Virus record (IMG/VR): IMGVR_UViG_3300027872_000031
Span: 1-20,522 of that record
DNA from: a virus
Length of the DNA: 20,522 bases
Strand: one strand, 5' to 3'
The position numbers and the translations under genes are program-made. Below the pieces are notes generated by a model. That model was not told the DNA's origin and made no database searches. It saw only the letters and a list, made by a program, of their open reading frames with translations. Below, piece by piece: positions 12,269 to 18,771 of this stretch (position 1 is the first letter of the stretch; every line of letters starts with the position of its first letter).

Positions 12269-12399
12269 ACCATTGTGGTAAGCGTGAGCCGCCCCGTCCG
12301 GTAGTACGGAATTTAGGCTTGATCTCATGCTTGGAAACTCTGACCGGGGAGCCACTAAACTAGAAGAAACGCATAGCGTTTCGTATGAGAGGAACGATC
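12269..12399 (+). promoter_or_regulatory. Leader with hairpin element (copy C) before the ParB/MT-A70 gene
   Basis: A 131-nt gap. A long-range CCCCG (12292-12296) / CGGGG (near 12345) pairing encloses smaller hairpins. Then GAAACGC-ATA-GCGTTTC (12366-12382, 7 bp) is followed by GTATGAGAGGAACGATC and the ATG at 12400. The tail GTATG-GAG matches the elements at 3832, 3892 and 13826. The Shine-Dalgarno AGAGGA lies directly after the hairpin. Confidence 0.5.
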
Positions 12400-13470
12400 A
12401 TGAACACAAAAACAACAATGCCAAAACTGAAAGTCAACCCAGACATTCAGCAATTCTTGGATGGTCCCCGTGACGAAGAAAATGAAGTTCTGGAAAAGAG
12501 CATCGTCACTCAAGGTGTCAGGGATGATATCATCGTATGGGACAAAGACGATACCATTGTCGATGGACACAACAGATGGACTATATGTCTAAAACATAAC
12601 ATTGTCCCACCCGTCAGGAGACTCAGTTTTGTTGACGAGGAAGCCATCAAGGACTGGATACTTGAAAACCAGTTAGGCCGAAGGAACCTGACACCCAACA
12701 GGTTCTTGGATTACCTCGGCACCCTCTACAATCGACAAAAGGGAGGCGTCAAATCGGAAAAAGAACTGGTTGAAAAACTCGCCAAGAAGGCCGGTGTGTC
12801 TGAAAAGACCGTAAGACGATCCGGGGAGTTTGCCGATGGCGTTAATGCCCTTGATAAAGTCTTGGGCAAGTTGGAAAAAAACGCCGCTCTTACCGGTAAA
12901 TCCGAACTCACCAAGGAGGAAATTCGTGAGGTTGGAAAGGCGAAAACACCGGCTGCGGTCAAAAGGACCGTTGAAATCGTTAAAGAAAGGGCTGCGGTCA
13001 AGAAAAAAGCCAAGGCTAAAGTCAAATCAACAGCCAAGGCCAAAATCAAATATGAAGTGGTTGTTGCCCAGCCCGATTTCGACAAACGTGCCCTTCAAGA
13101 CCTCAAAACCACACGACCGGCAACCAGTGACAATTCCTGCATCTTCATGATCGTACAAGACTACAATCTCGGAGAGGCCATGGAGTTGTTGAAAGCATGG
13201 GGCTTCCTCTACGAAGCCTCGTATGTTCTCATCGAAGAAGGAAGGCAGGACAAATCGAACTGGTCCGTCCTGAAACATACGTACCTTCTCATCGGCAGTA
13301 AAGGCATCGTCGGTGGTCCTACTTCGGGGAATGAACCATCCAGCACCATAAGAGCGGCCAATATCGTTGATGGAGTGTTCAACGCCATCAAGGACTTCCC
13401 TCTCGTCAAAGACGCGAAAGAGAAGCTGGTTATCAATGCCGGTACTCGGACTGGCTGGATTTCTGCATGA
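12400..13470 (+). CDS. ParB domain fused to a degenerate MT-A70-like methyltransferase domain
   Basis: A 356-aa fusion. Residues 1-110 carry a ParB-type domain with DGHNR (55-59) and ILENQLGRRNLTP (88-100), a signature of phage and mobile-element ParB/MT-A70 proteins. Residues about 115-200 look like a helical HTH part (KAGVSEKTVRRSGEFA), then a Lys/Ala linker. Residues 218-356 follow the MT-A70 adenine methyltransferase pattern: YEVVVAQPDF, the strand CIFMIVQDYN, LLKAWGFLYEASYVL, LKHTYLLIGSKG and a final TRTGWIS. The catalytic DPPW of active enzymes is replaced by AQPD (223-226), so the domain is probably inactive and may bind DNA, S-adenosylmethionine or a partner. AGAGGA sits 6 nt before ATG 12400. 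Confidence 0.75.
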   Translation: MNTKTTMPKLKVNPDIQQFLDGPRDEENEVLEKSIVTQGVRDDIIVWDKDDTIVDGHNRWTICLKHNIVPPVRRLSFVDEEAIKDWILENQLGRRNLTPNRFLDYLGTLYNRQKGGVKSEKELVEKLAKKAGVSEKTVRRSGEFADGVNALDKVLGKLEKNAALTGKSELTKEEIREVGKAKTPAAVKRTVEIVKERAAVKKKAKAKVKSTAKAKIKYEVVVAQPDFDKRALQDLKTTRPATSDNSCIFMIVQDYNLGEAMELLKAWGFLYEASYVLIEEGRQDKSNWSVLKHTYLLIGSKGIVGGPTSGNEPSSTIRAANIVDGVFNAIKDFPLVKDAKEKLVINAGTRTGWISA

Positions 13471-13489
13471 TAGATTATTCAATATGGGT

Positions 13490-13504
13490 GGCGCTCAAAG
13501 CGCC
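13490..13504 (+). repeat. Pre-start hairpin
   Basis: GGCGCT-CAA-AGCGCC, six perfect pairs, just upstream of GGAAGGG and the ATG at 13521. No T-run, so it is unlikely to terminate transcription. Confidence 0.5.
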
Positions 13505-13520
13505 GCCCGGAAGGGTTCCT

Positions 13521-13802
13521 ATGAGCAATGAGAATGAAATTGTTCTTCGTGTTCGTGCCATGAAGGCTCTTGACCAAAACCAAGAGATTGTTGCGGTCAA
13601 GATATTTGATATAGATGATGATACAAAGCTAGGCATAAGAATAGACAGAAAAGAAGACATATTCAGCAATAATTCAGTCTACATAGTGTCAAAGTTCAAA
13701 TATAGAAACGACAATTGTGGAAACTGGTACAACTATACCAACAATAGAACCCATACCATAATTGGAATTACCAAGAAAGGTGGATTTATACCCTTAAAAT
13801 AA
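13521..13802 (+). CDS. Small hypothetical protein, 93 aa
   Basis: Start chosen at ATG 13521 because GGAAGGG lies 6 nt upstream; in-frame starts further upstream would run through the hairpin. The product begins MSNENEIVLRVRAMKALDQN, continues with beta-like segments (IVAVKIFDIDDDTKLGIRID) and ends ITKKGGFIPLK. No family recognised. Its first third is G/C-balanced and its rest A/T-rich. It is followed by another hairpin element and a second small gene. Confidence 0.55.
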   Translation: MSNENEIVLRVRAMKALDQNQEIVAVKIFDIDDDTKLGIRIDRKEDIFSNNSVYIVSKFKYRNDNCGNWYNYTNNRTHTIIGITKKGGFIPLK

Positions 13803-13811
13803 ACCAGAAGA

Positions 13812-13856
13812 AACGAAACCTAGAAAATCGCAATAGCGATTGTATGCGAAGGAACT
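13812..13856 (+). promoter_or_regulatory. Hairpin element, copy D, before the gene at 13861
   Basis: CGAAACCTAGAAAATCGC leads into AATCGC-AATA-GCGATT (13826-13831/13836-13841), then GTATGCGAAGGAAC and the ATG at 13861. The CCTAGAAA before the stem and the GTATG after it match copy A at 3816-3865 almost base for base; the stem sequence differs but the pairing is kept. Confidence 0.55.
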
Positions 13857-13860
13857 GAGC

Positions 13861-14169
13861 ATGACCACAAAACCACACCTACAGCCGTTAACTGAAAACC
13901 TCATGATCATCAAGATTGAGGATAACGGCATTAACAAGCGTTCGGGATTGTTCCACGACACCGAAGGGAAATTACTGGCGTACTTCAGCGACGGTAAATT
14001 GTCCATCAGTAAGGACAATGACGAATCAGTCGTCATCAAACTCCCGAAAGAATACATCACCAGAACAAAGAAAATAGTTGAGTCTGGAGAAATCGAGAAT
14101 GGTGACGAAGGCTTCATCACCGACATTGTAAAGATCATTGGAGTAAAATCAAAAATACTTAACCAGTGA
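13861..14169 (+). CDS. Small hypothetical protein, 102 aa
   Basis: ATG 13861 has AAGGA 7 nt upstream. The product begins MTTKPHLQPLTENLMIIKIE and has a repetitive strand-turn texture (GLFHDTEGKLLAYFSDGKLS, SVVIKLPKEYIT) that suggests a small beta sheet, then an acidic loop and VKIIGVKSKI. No family recognised. It follows repeat element D directly, so its expression is probably governed by the same unknown mechanism as the other genes carrying that element. Confidence 0.6.
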   Translation: MTTKPHLQPLTENLMIIKIEDNGINKRSGLFHDTEGKLLAYFSDGKLSISKDNDESVVIKLPKEYITRTKKIVESGEIENGDEGFITDIVKIIGVKSKILNQ

Positions 14170-14176
14170 GATTAAA

Positions 14177-14308
14177 ATGAGTAGCATGGAGGACATAAGA
14201 TTAATAGGGCTAGTAATAATACTACTAGTCCTATTAGTCATTTCCGGGCAAATGAACATATTTATCTGGAATATACGTAAACAGATCAAAAAATGGAGAG
14301 ATAAATGA
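14177..14308 (+). CDS. Small membrane protein, 43 aa
   Basis: I translated this from ATG 14177 to TGA 14306-14308. Residues about 8-23 form one strongly hydrophobic helix (RLIGLVIILLVLLVIS), followed by QMNIFIWNIRKQIKKWRDK, whose positive end would stay in the cytoplasm. It overlaps the phosphoesterase start by ATGA, suggesting translational coupling. Small one-pass proteins of this kind are common in phages; the role is unknown. The ribosome site is weak (GTGAGATTAAA). Confidence 0.55.
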   Translation: MSSMEDIRLIGLVIILLVLLVISGQMNIFIWNIRKQIKKWRDK

Positions 14309-14919
14309 GATACATTGGGGACGTGCATGGCAAGTTTAGAAAGTACAAGAAAATAATCTCCACTGTTAGTGAGTCAATCCAAGTGGGAGATATGGGGGTT
14401 GGCTTTATCGATGTAACCACAGACCAGCCATATGCAAATCCTCCCTTCGATACAATGTCAAAGGGCAATCACCGGTTTATACGAGGCAATCACGACAGCC
14501 CAAAGGTATGTGCCGAACATAGGTTCTGTATCAAGGATGGGGCATACGAAAACGATACCATGTTCATCGGTGGGGGATTATCAATTGACCGGGCCTATAG
14601 AACTGAAAATTATACATGGTGGGCAGACGAAGAGATATCTTATGCCGAACTCTTGGATATCCAAAATTATTACCTTGAAATGAAACCCAAAACCATGGTG
14701 ACGCATGATTGTCCTGAAATCATTGCCGATGAAGTCTTGGGGGCGCACAATCTTACAAAATTCCACGATCCCTCTCGTACTCGGCATGGTTTACAGGCTA
14801 TGTGGGAAGGTCACAAACCTGATCTATGGATATTCGGACACTGGCACTACTCGCTTGATATTGTTCGGCTTGGGACTAGGTTCATCTGCCTTGCAGAACT
14901 GGAATACAAGGATATCTAA
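14305..14919 (+). CDS. Calcineurin-like metallophosphoesterase, 204 aa
   Basis: All motifs of the two-metal phosphoesterase fold are present in order: GDVHG (Asp6, His8), VGDMG (Asp29), GNHD (61-64), THD (His134), and GHWH (178-181). These residues bind the two metal ions and the phosphate. The substrate cannot be told from sequence; phage members include protein phosphatases, phosphodiesterases and nucleotide-acting enzymes. GGAGAGATAA precedes ATG 14305. Its stop overlaps by 4 nt the stop of the convergent gene at 14916, with no terminator visible between them. Confidence 0.85.
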   Translation: MRYIGDVHGKFRKYKKIISTVSESIQVGDMGVGFIDVTTDQPYANPPFDTMSKGNHRFIRGNHDSPKVCAEHRFCIKDGAYENDTMFIGGGLSIDRAYRTENYTWWADEEISYAELLDIQNYYLEMKPKTMVTHDCPEIIADEVLGAHNLTKFHDPSRTRHGLQAMWEGHKPDLWIFGHWHYSLDIVRLGTRFICLAELEYKDI

Positions 14920-15356
14920 CTTGAAAAATACTCGTCTAAAACATAAACCATCCTAGTCAGGTGTTTCATATTCTGAATAGGAACATCTAGTATAATCATA
15001 TTAATGACATTAAGTCTCGCTACCTTGCCCGCATTGTCATCTAGATAATTCATCATCTTCACAAGTCGCATCATTTGTTTTGATTTTTTGTCTGCGGCTC
15101 GTGACTGGTCAATTTGACCACCAGCACTGGATAGATCGACACTCTTTATGGTTGCATATCCTGCTCTATGTAAGATAGCAGCAAATCTTCCCAAAGTATT
15201 ATAATCTGTAGTGCTTATTGTATTGGAAAGTAGCATACTATCTAGTTCGCAGCCATCCATGACTTGTGCATGGTAGTTCCACAAATCACGTAGTTTAGGA
15301 ACTATAGTGTACTTTGTTTGGAACTCCTGCGTTCCAAGGATAATCGGCTCCTTCAT
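14916..15356 (-). CDS. Hypothetical protein downstream of the primase-helicase, 146 aa
   Basis: Unknown function. The product begins MKEPIILGTQEFQTKYTIVP and has a helical basic middle (RAADKKSKQMMRLVKMMNYL) and hydrophobic helices near the end. I chose ATG 15356; ATG 15383 would add nine residues. Either way it overlaps the primase-helicase 3' end by about 60-90 nt in another frame. No good Shine-Dalgarno is visible, so it is probably translated by coupling. It forms a two-gene leftward module with the primase-helicase, so a replication role is possible (inference). Confidence 0.6.
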   Translation of the reverse strand: MKEPIILGTQEFQTKYTIVPKLRDLWNYHAQVMDGCELDSMLLSNTISTTDYNTLGRFAAILHRAGYATIKSVDLSSAGGQIDQSRAADKKSKQMMRLVKMMNYLDDNAGKVARLNVINMIILDVPIQNMKHLTRMVYVLDEYFSS

Positions 15357-17106
15357 TTTGGAATGCTGAGTAGGTTTTTTCATTGCAGCCGATCACAGAG
15401 TCAAGAACGCTCTCTGAATATACATGTGTGCTCTTATTGTAAACAAGAGTTTCCTTCCCTTCCTCGCCAAGCCAAGAGAACCGGCACTTCCATATGATGA
15501 ACTGACATTGCGTGGCTCCATTGTTGCGATGGATAGTAAGCCCAAAGTCAGCTTTTGAATACCAAGCTGCGCTACCAGAGATAGAATACCCGGTAGGCGG
15601 GGAATAATTTCCTGCCTCGTTAGGATGGATTTTAGTTGGATGAGCGACAAACCAGATATGAAGACCATAGGCAGCAGCGACCATACGGACAGCGGTGAGC
15701 ATATCACTGATCCATTGAGTTTCACTTTCACTCGATTTGGGCCGAGTAATGTAATTATAGGGGTCTATTACACAACCCTTGATGCCCCACCTAAATACCG
15801 CAGCTTTTATATTTTCTATGATCGTCTCGATAGGAAGTGGATTACCATCTAGCTGGCAAATGAATTTAAAATGTTCGTTAACCCATGGCCAATCGGTGTT
15901 GATTTCATCCTTGCTCATGCGAGGGATGCCCTCACGTTCAAAGAAATCCTTCTGTAATTTCATTTCCAGAAGTTTGCCAATGTGTATTTCGGGATTGTTC
16001 TCGAAAGAACACACTGCAAATTTCCAATCCTCGCGCATGGCAAGGTTCATCATTATCTGGTCAATCATGGTGGATTTACCAGAACCGGGGATACCAGTCA
16101 CAACAGTCAATACGCCGGGAGACACGGAATAAAGATGGTCTATCTTGTCGAACCCCGTGGATACTCGCTGAATTGTATCGTTGTCATATAACTCCATCAT
16201 CTTATCGATGAAGTCAGACGCCTCATACAATCCAGACACCGGCCAAGGGGCTGCCGTATCGACAATCTCTTTTAATTTTTCTTTACCATATTTCATAAGT
16301 ACGTCATTTGCATCTTTACAATCATCTGGCAAGAGCGTCCGCCAACATTTAAATCTACCTATACGCCTCGCCAATTCCTCCGCAAGTGAGGAACCTTTTT
16401 CATCTGTGTCACTGAATATGATAACTCTTTTTACCTTGTCAATCAATTCTTTTGCGTTCCACAGATATTCAAACACGGAACCATCATCACGATCAGAAAA
16501 TGCAGCACCATTTGGAACGCTGATAGGGTTTGGTATTTTTGCTTCAACTAAAGATAGTACATCCAATTCCCCCTCTGTTATTATAATTTGGTTGCAGTCC
16601 TCAAGATCAACGTTACCTATATTAAAGAAGGTGTTTAGTTTGGAGTCACATATATGATATTTATCAGTTGAACTTCTTATCTTATGTCCGTATATTTTGT
16701 CTTTCTTATTGTGGTAGGGAAATAATATGCTATCTAATGTGGATTGTATTTGAGGAAAATATGTAGGGGACGATGATAGATTAAGATATTCAGATGCAGC
16801 TTTACCAATACATCTTGATTTCAGGAATTGAATTGACTGGTTCGATAATGGCATCTTTTTGACTTTCTTTTCTACCATCACAATTGACTTACTAGGTTTC
16901 CTATGTTTCTTATCCGGTATGCCCACCGATCTTTCACAATGCCAGCATTGGATTTTGAGGAACCCATCAAGAGCGAGATTAACAGAGAGTGACCTGTCTC
17001 TGTGTTTTTTACGATCACCAGAACAAGCAGGACATTGCAGGCGATATTGGCCAGAGCGCCCAATTGCCTGTCTGATTGAATTGATTTCGGCTTCTGTGAA
17101 TTCCAA
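15295..17106 (-). CDS. Bifunctional primase-helicase (T7 gp4/Twinkle type)
   Basis: Makes RNA primers and unwinds DNA at the phage fork. Numbering from the GTG at 17109: zinc ribbon CPAC (Cys26, Cys29) and CWHC (Cys55, Cys58); TOPRIM domain with TEGELDVLS (Glu179) and SDTDEKG (Asp234, Asp236); then a RecA-like helicase with Walker A GIPGSGKST (339-347), Walker B CVIDPYN (Asp449) and WFVAHPTK (His490). About 603 aa, close to the usual 550-650. I favour TTG 17106, because GGAGG lies 5 nt upstream; GTG 17109 would leave only 2 nt. No DNA polymerase or SSB gene is in view. It is oriented opposite to its neighbours. Confidence 0.9.
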   Translation of the reverse strand: MEFTEAEINSIRQAIGRSGQYRLQCPACSGDRKKHRDRSLSVNLALDGFLKIQCWHCERSVGIPDKKHRKPSKSIVMVEKKVKKMPLSNQSIQFLKSRCIGKAASEYLNLSSSPTYFPQIQSTLDSILFPYHNKKDKIYGHKIRSSTDKYHICDSKLNTFFNIGNVDLEDCNQIIITEGELDVLSLVEAKIPNPISVPNGAAFSDRDDGSVFEYLWNAKELIDKVKRVIIFSDTDEKGSSLAEELARRIGRFKCWRTLLPDDCKDANDVLMKYGKEKLKEIVDTAAPWPVSGLYEASDFIDKMMELYDNDTIQRVSTGFDKIDHLYSVSPGVLTVVTGIPGSGKSTMIDQIMMNLAMREDWKFAVCSFENNPEIHIGKLLEMKLQKDFFEREGIPRMSKDEINTDWPWVNEHFKFICQLDGNPLPIETIIENIKAAVFRWGIKGCVIDPYNYITRPKSSESETQWISDMLTAVRMVAAAYGLHIWFVAHPTKIHPNEAGNYSPPTGYSISGSAAWYSKADFGLTIHRNNGATQCQFIIWKCRFSWLGEEGKETLVYNKSTHVYSESVLDSVIGCNEKTYSAFQNEGADYPWNAGVPNKVHYSS

Positions 17107-17125
17107 CACCGCCTCCAGTCAAAAG

Positions 17126-17153
17126 AGAATAACTGATTCCATGGGTAATTCAA
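17126..17153 (-). promoter_or_regulatory. Possible promoter for the primase-helicase
   Basis: On the minus strand TTGAAT (17148-17153) and TATTCT (17126-17131) are 16 nt apart. Each matches its consensus box at four of six positions. The pair lies partly inside the start of the divergent gene at 17141. Confidence 0.25.
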
Positions 17154-17491
17154 GTAGAAATCTTCCCCCAAACAAGCCTTACATAATACTTTGGGTCCAT
17201 CCAAAACTACCACAAAATTGTATATGGCGTATGTCAAGTAATTTTGATATATCTCTTGACGATGCTATGGATAGATTTACAATTGAAGCATTCGACTTTG
17301 ATATGGAAACAACACCACCAGTTAGAATGAACGATATAATTTATAAGTTTCAAGAAGTCCGTCCTGATCTAATAATGTTTTTTGATGAGTTCAGCCAATG
17401 GAATGTAGCAGCAGTAAAAGCTATTAAAAAAGAGACATTCACAAAAGATTATCAGATACTATCATTCCCATCCCTGAAAGAAATAAACTAA
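17141..17491 (+). CDS. Small hypothetical protein, 116 aa, paralogue of the gene at 17507
   Basis: Start at ATG 17141; the frame stays open far upstream but only antisense to the primase. The product begins MGNSSRNLPPNKPYIILWVH and shows the pattern of its neighbour: YIILWV / FYIVYV; an acidic FD..(D)(M)D stretch; LIMFFDEFSQWNV / MIVIFDNDKENIN; and YQILSFPSLKEI / TQILSYPSMRLI. The two are tandem paralogues of almost equal length. The A/T-rich coding is typical of the small genes. It is divergent from the primase-helicase with only 34 nt between the starts. Function unknown. Confidence 0.65.
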   Translation: MGNSSRNLPPNKPYIILWVHPKLPQNCIWRMSSNFDISLDDAMDRFTIEAFDFDMETTPPVRMNDIIYKFQEVRPDLIMFFDEFSQWNVAAVKAIKKETFTKDYQILSFPSLKEIN

Positions 17492-17506
17492 GAGAAGGCA
17501 ATGACA

Positions 17507-17842
17507 ATGTTTAACCCAGAACTAGAAAACTTTTATATAGTGTATGTTTCACTATCAGATAAGGAAAATTACTATTGGGACATGTCAGACCCTTTTGATG
17601 ATATTATGAGTAAAATATATTATAAAAAATTCAATATTATTGCCACCGCCAGAGAAAATAATATTGTTTGGCACAAACAATACAATGCCATGATTGTTAT
17701 ATTCGATAATGACAAAGAAAATATAAATAAAATACTTGTTAATAAACTTTTTGAACACGATCCACAAACACAAATATTATCATACCCTTCAATGAGGCTT
17801 ATCGAGTGGAAAGACTACCAACCCCAAAGGAGAATGAAATGA
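17507..17842 (+). CDS. Small hypothetical protein, 111 aa, paralogue of the gene at 17141
   Basis: GAGAAGG sits 8 nt before ATG 17507; ATG 17501 would be too close to it. The product begins MFNPELENFYIVYVSLSDKE and ends IEWKDYQPQRRMK. It keeps the paralogue signature (FYIVYV, SDPFDDIM, MIVIFDNDKE, QILSYPSMRLIE) and is strongly Asn/Lys/Ile-rich. Its stop overlaps the XRE regulator start by ATGA. No known family; it could be a small alpha/beta fold. Confidence 0.65.
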   Translation: MFNPELENFYIVYVSLSDKENYYWDMSDPFDDIMSKIYYKKFNIIATARENNIVWHKQYNAMIVIFDNDKENINKILVNKLFEHDPQTQILSYPSMRLIEWKDYQPQRRMK

Positions 17843-18072
17843 AATGCCCATACTGTAAAGGAACTGGCGAACTAAACCCCAAAACCATAGGAGAAGTGGT
17901 AAAACATTTGCGTCGTTCCAAAGAATGGAACCAAGCAAAATTGGCAAAAAAAGCGGGTCTAGGTACTAGCATGATCTGTACCCTCGAAAAGAACCGCAAC
18001 CCAACCATCAGCACCCTCAAAAAAGTGGCGAAGGGCCTCAATTGTAAAGTAGCCGACCTACTGCCATTCTAG
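17839..18072 (+). CDS. XRE-family regulator with an N-terminal Cys knuckle, 77 aa
   Basis: Starts at ATG 17839 (MKCPYCKGTGEL), overlapping the previous stop, with AAAGGAG upstream. Residues 3-6 form CPYC followed by KGTG, the half of a DnaJ-type CxxCxGxG knuckle. The rest is a classic XRE/Cro-type helix-turn-helix: IGEVVKHLRRSKEWNQAKLA, KKAGLGTSMICTLEKNRNPT, ISTLKKVAKGLNCKVADLL. Such proteins bind operator DNA as dimers. A single CxxC could make an intermolecular zinc site or a redox switch (inference). The operator is not identified. Confidence 0.85.
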   Translation: MKCPYCKGTGELNPKTIGEVVKHLRRSKEWNQAKLAKKAGLGTSMICTLEKNRNPTISTLKKVAKGLNCKVADLLPF

Positions 18073-18105
18073 TTGACAAACAAGGATAAGTAGGGCAAAA
18101 GAGAA

Positions 18106-18143
18106 AGGCCCCGGCAGTTGGAATTGGTTTCCATCCGGGGCCT
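18106..18143. terminator. Two-tier GC-rich hairpin after the XRE gene
   Basis: AGGCCCCGG (18106-18114) pairs with CCGGGGCCT (18135-18143); inside, TGGAA pairs with TTCCA (18119-18123/18129-18133). On the plus strand no T-run follows; on the minus strand TTTCTCTTTT follows. It may end transcription in the leftward direction or act as a processed 3' end for the regulator mRNA. Confidence 0.45.
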
Positions 18144-18161
18144 CAACTCTAGGCACAAGAA

Positions 18162-18374
18162 ATGTATACAACATTCCCCCAAACTCCGCAAGCGAAAAAA
18201 CGACAAAAGATTGTCGCATGGGAAACCATGGGCATCTATGGCGTTTCTTTGCGTGCCATAAGGCCGGTCTTTACCCAATTTGACCCGCGCCTCCCCCTCT
18301 GGGACATGAAATTGGCTCTGTGCCGGTGCAGCGACACCGGACATGACTTCCCAACGGACGAGACAGCCGTGTAG
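18162..18374 (+). CDS. Weak candidate gene, 70 aa
   Basis: Open frame from ATG 18162 to TAG, in the G/C-richer stretch between the XRE gene and the small-gene run. The product begins MYTTFPQTPQAKKRQKIVAW and later reads DMKLALCRCSDTGHDFPTD. No good ribosome site and no recognised family. After the TAG the same frame continues open for 44 more codons (see 18390-18509), so this could be part of one longer gene split by an amber codon. Other frames here are also open, so coding status is doubtful. Confidence 0.3.
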   Translation: MYTTFPQTPQAKKRQKIVAWETMGIYGVSLRAIRPVFTQFDPRLPLWDMKLALCRCSDTGHDFPTDETAV

Positions 18375-18389
18375 AGAACCGGTCCACCA

Positions 18390-18509
18390 TTGACTGACTG
18401 GCTACATGAATTAGCCAGCATGGGCGCAGATGGCACTGCGATAACAAATGCAGGCCGGGGATATTGGGAAGAGGCAGCACTACAACGGGACGCCCGCCGT
18501 CATGGGTAA
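18390..18509 (+). CDS. Weak candidate gene, 39 aa
   Basis: TTG 18390 (or ATG 18420) to TAA 18507-18509. The product LTDWLHELASMGADGTAITN, then RGYWEEAALQRDARRHG, has a protein-like composition and lies in the same frame as the open frame before the TAG at 18372. The ribosome site is unclear. A perfect 7-bp hairpin, CTGGCTA/TAGCCAG at 18398-18418, lies inside it. It could be the end of the 18162 gene or an independent small gene. Confidence 0.35.
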   Translation: MTDWLHELASMGADGTAITNAGRGYWEEAALQRDARRHG

Positions 18510-18540
18510 GCGTCTTTTTTGAAGCCTATGGAGGAAGACT

Positions 18541-18771
18541 ATGAATATTAGATCAAAAGGCGACACACCCATGCCAGAAAACATTGCTCTTCATGTAACT
18601 CTAGCTATAGCCGAGCAAGAATTGAGTCGTCTTGTCGGGATGAAAAAAGCCAATGCGGCTGAAATGTTCCCTCCAGAGATGGAGGAATTGGTGAACAGAA
18701 CTATCAATGAAGACATATCTCGTGTGAAGGCTCACATTTCTGAAATAAAGGATAAGGATAGTGGAGATTAA
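18541..18771 (+). CDS. Small helical hypothetical protein, 76 aa
   Basis: ATG 18541 has a clear Shine-Dalgarno (GGAGGAAGACT). After MNIRSKGDTP the product looks like two amphipathic helices: IALHVTLAIAEQELSRLVGM and a charged C-terminal one (ISRVKAHISEIKDKDSGD). An in-frame Met at residue 11 (MPENIALH) is an alternative start with poorer spacing. It overlaps the next gene's GTG start by 11 nt. Unknown function; coiled-coil pairing is possible. Confidence 0.65.
   Translation: MNIRSKGDTPMPENIALHVTLAIAEQELSRLVGMKKANAAEMFPPEMEELVNRTINEDISRVKAHISEIKDKDSGD

Noticed and set aside
12269-12399. A tRNA or known riboswitch in the gap before the ParB fusion
   Set aside because: There is some nested pairing, but no T-loop, anticodon arm or acceptor arm could be built, and no riboswitch core was recognised.
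16859-17140. Upstream extension of the gene at 17141
   Set aside because: The extra 94 codons are antisense to the zinc-binding domain of the primase; ATG 17141 gives a product equal in length to its paralogue.
18069-18480. Leftward open frames opposite the candidate genes after the XRE regulator
   Set aside because: Several overlapping frames are open together, as expected in a G/C-rich stretch; none has a ribosome site or a plausible partner gene.
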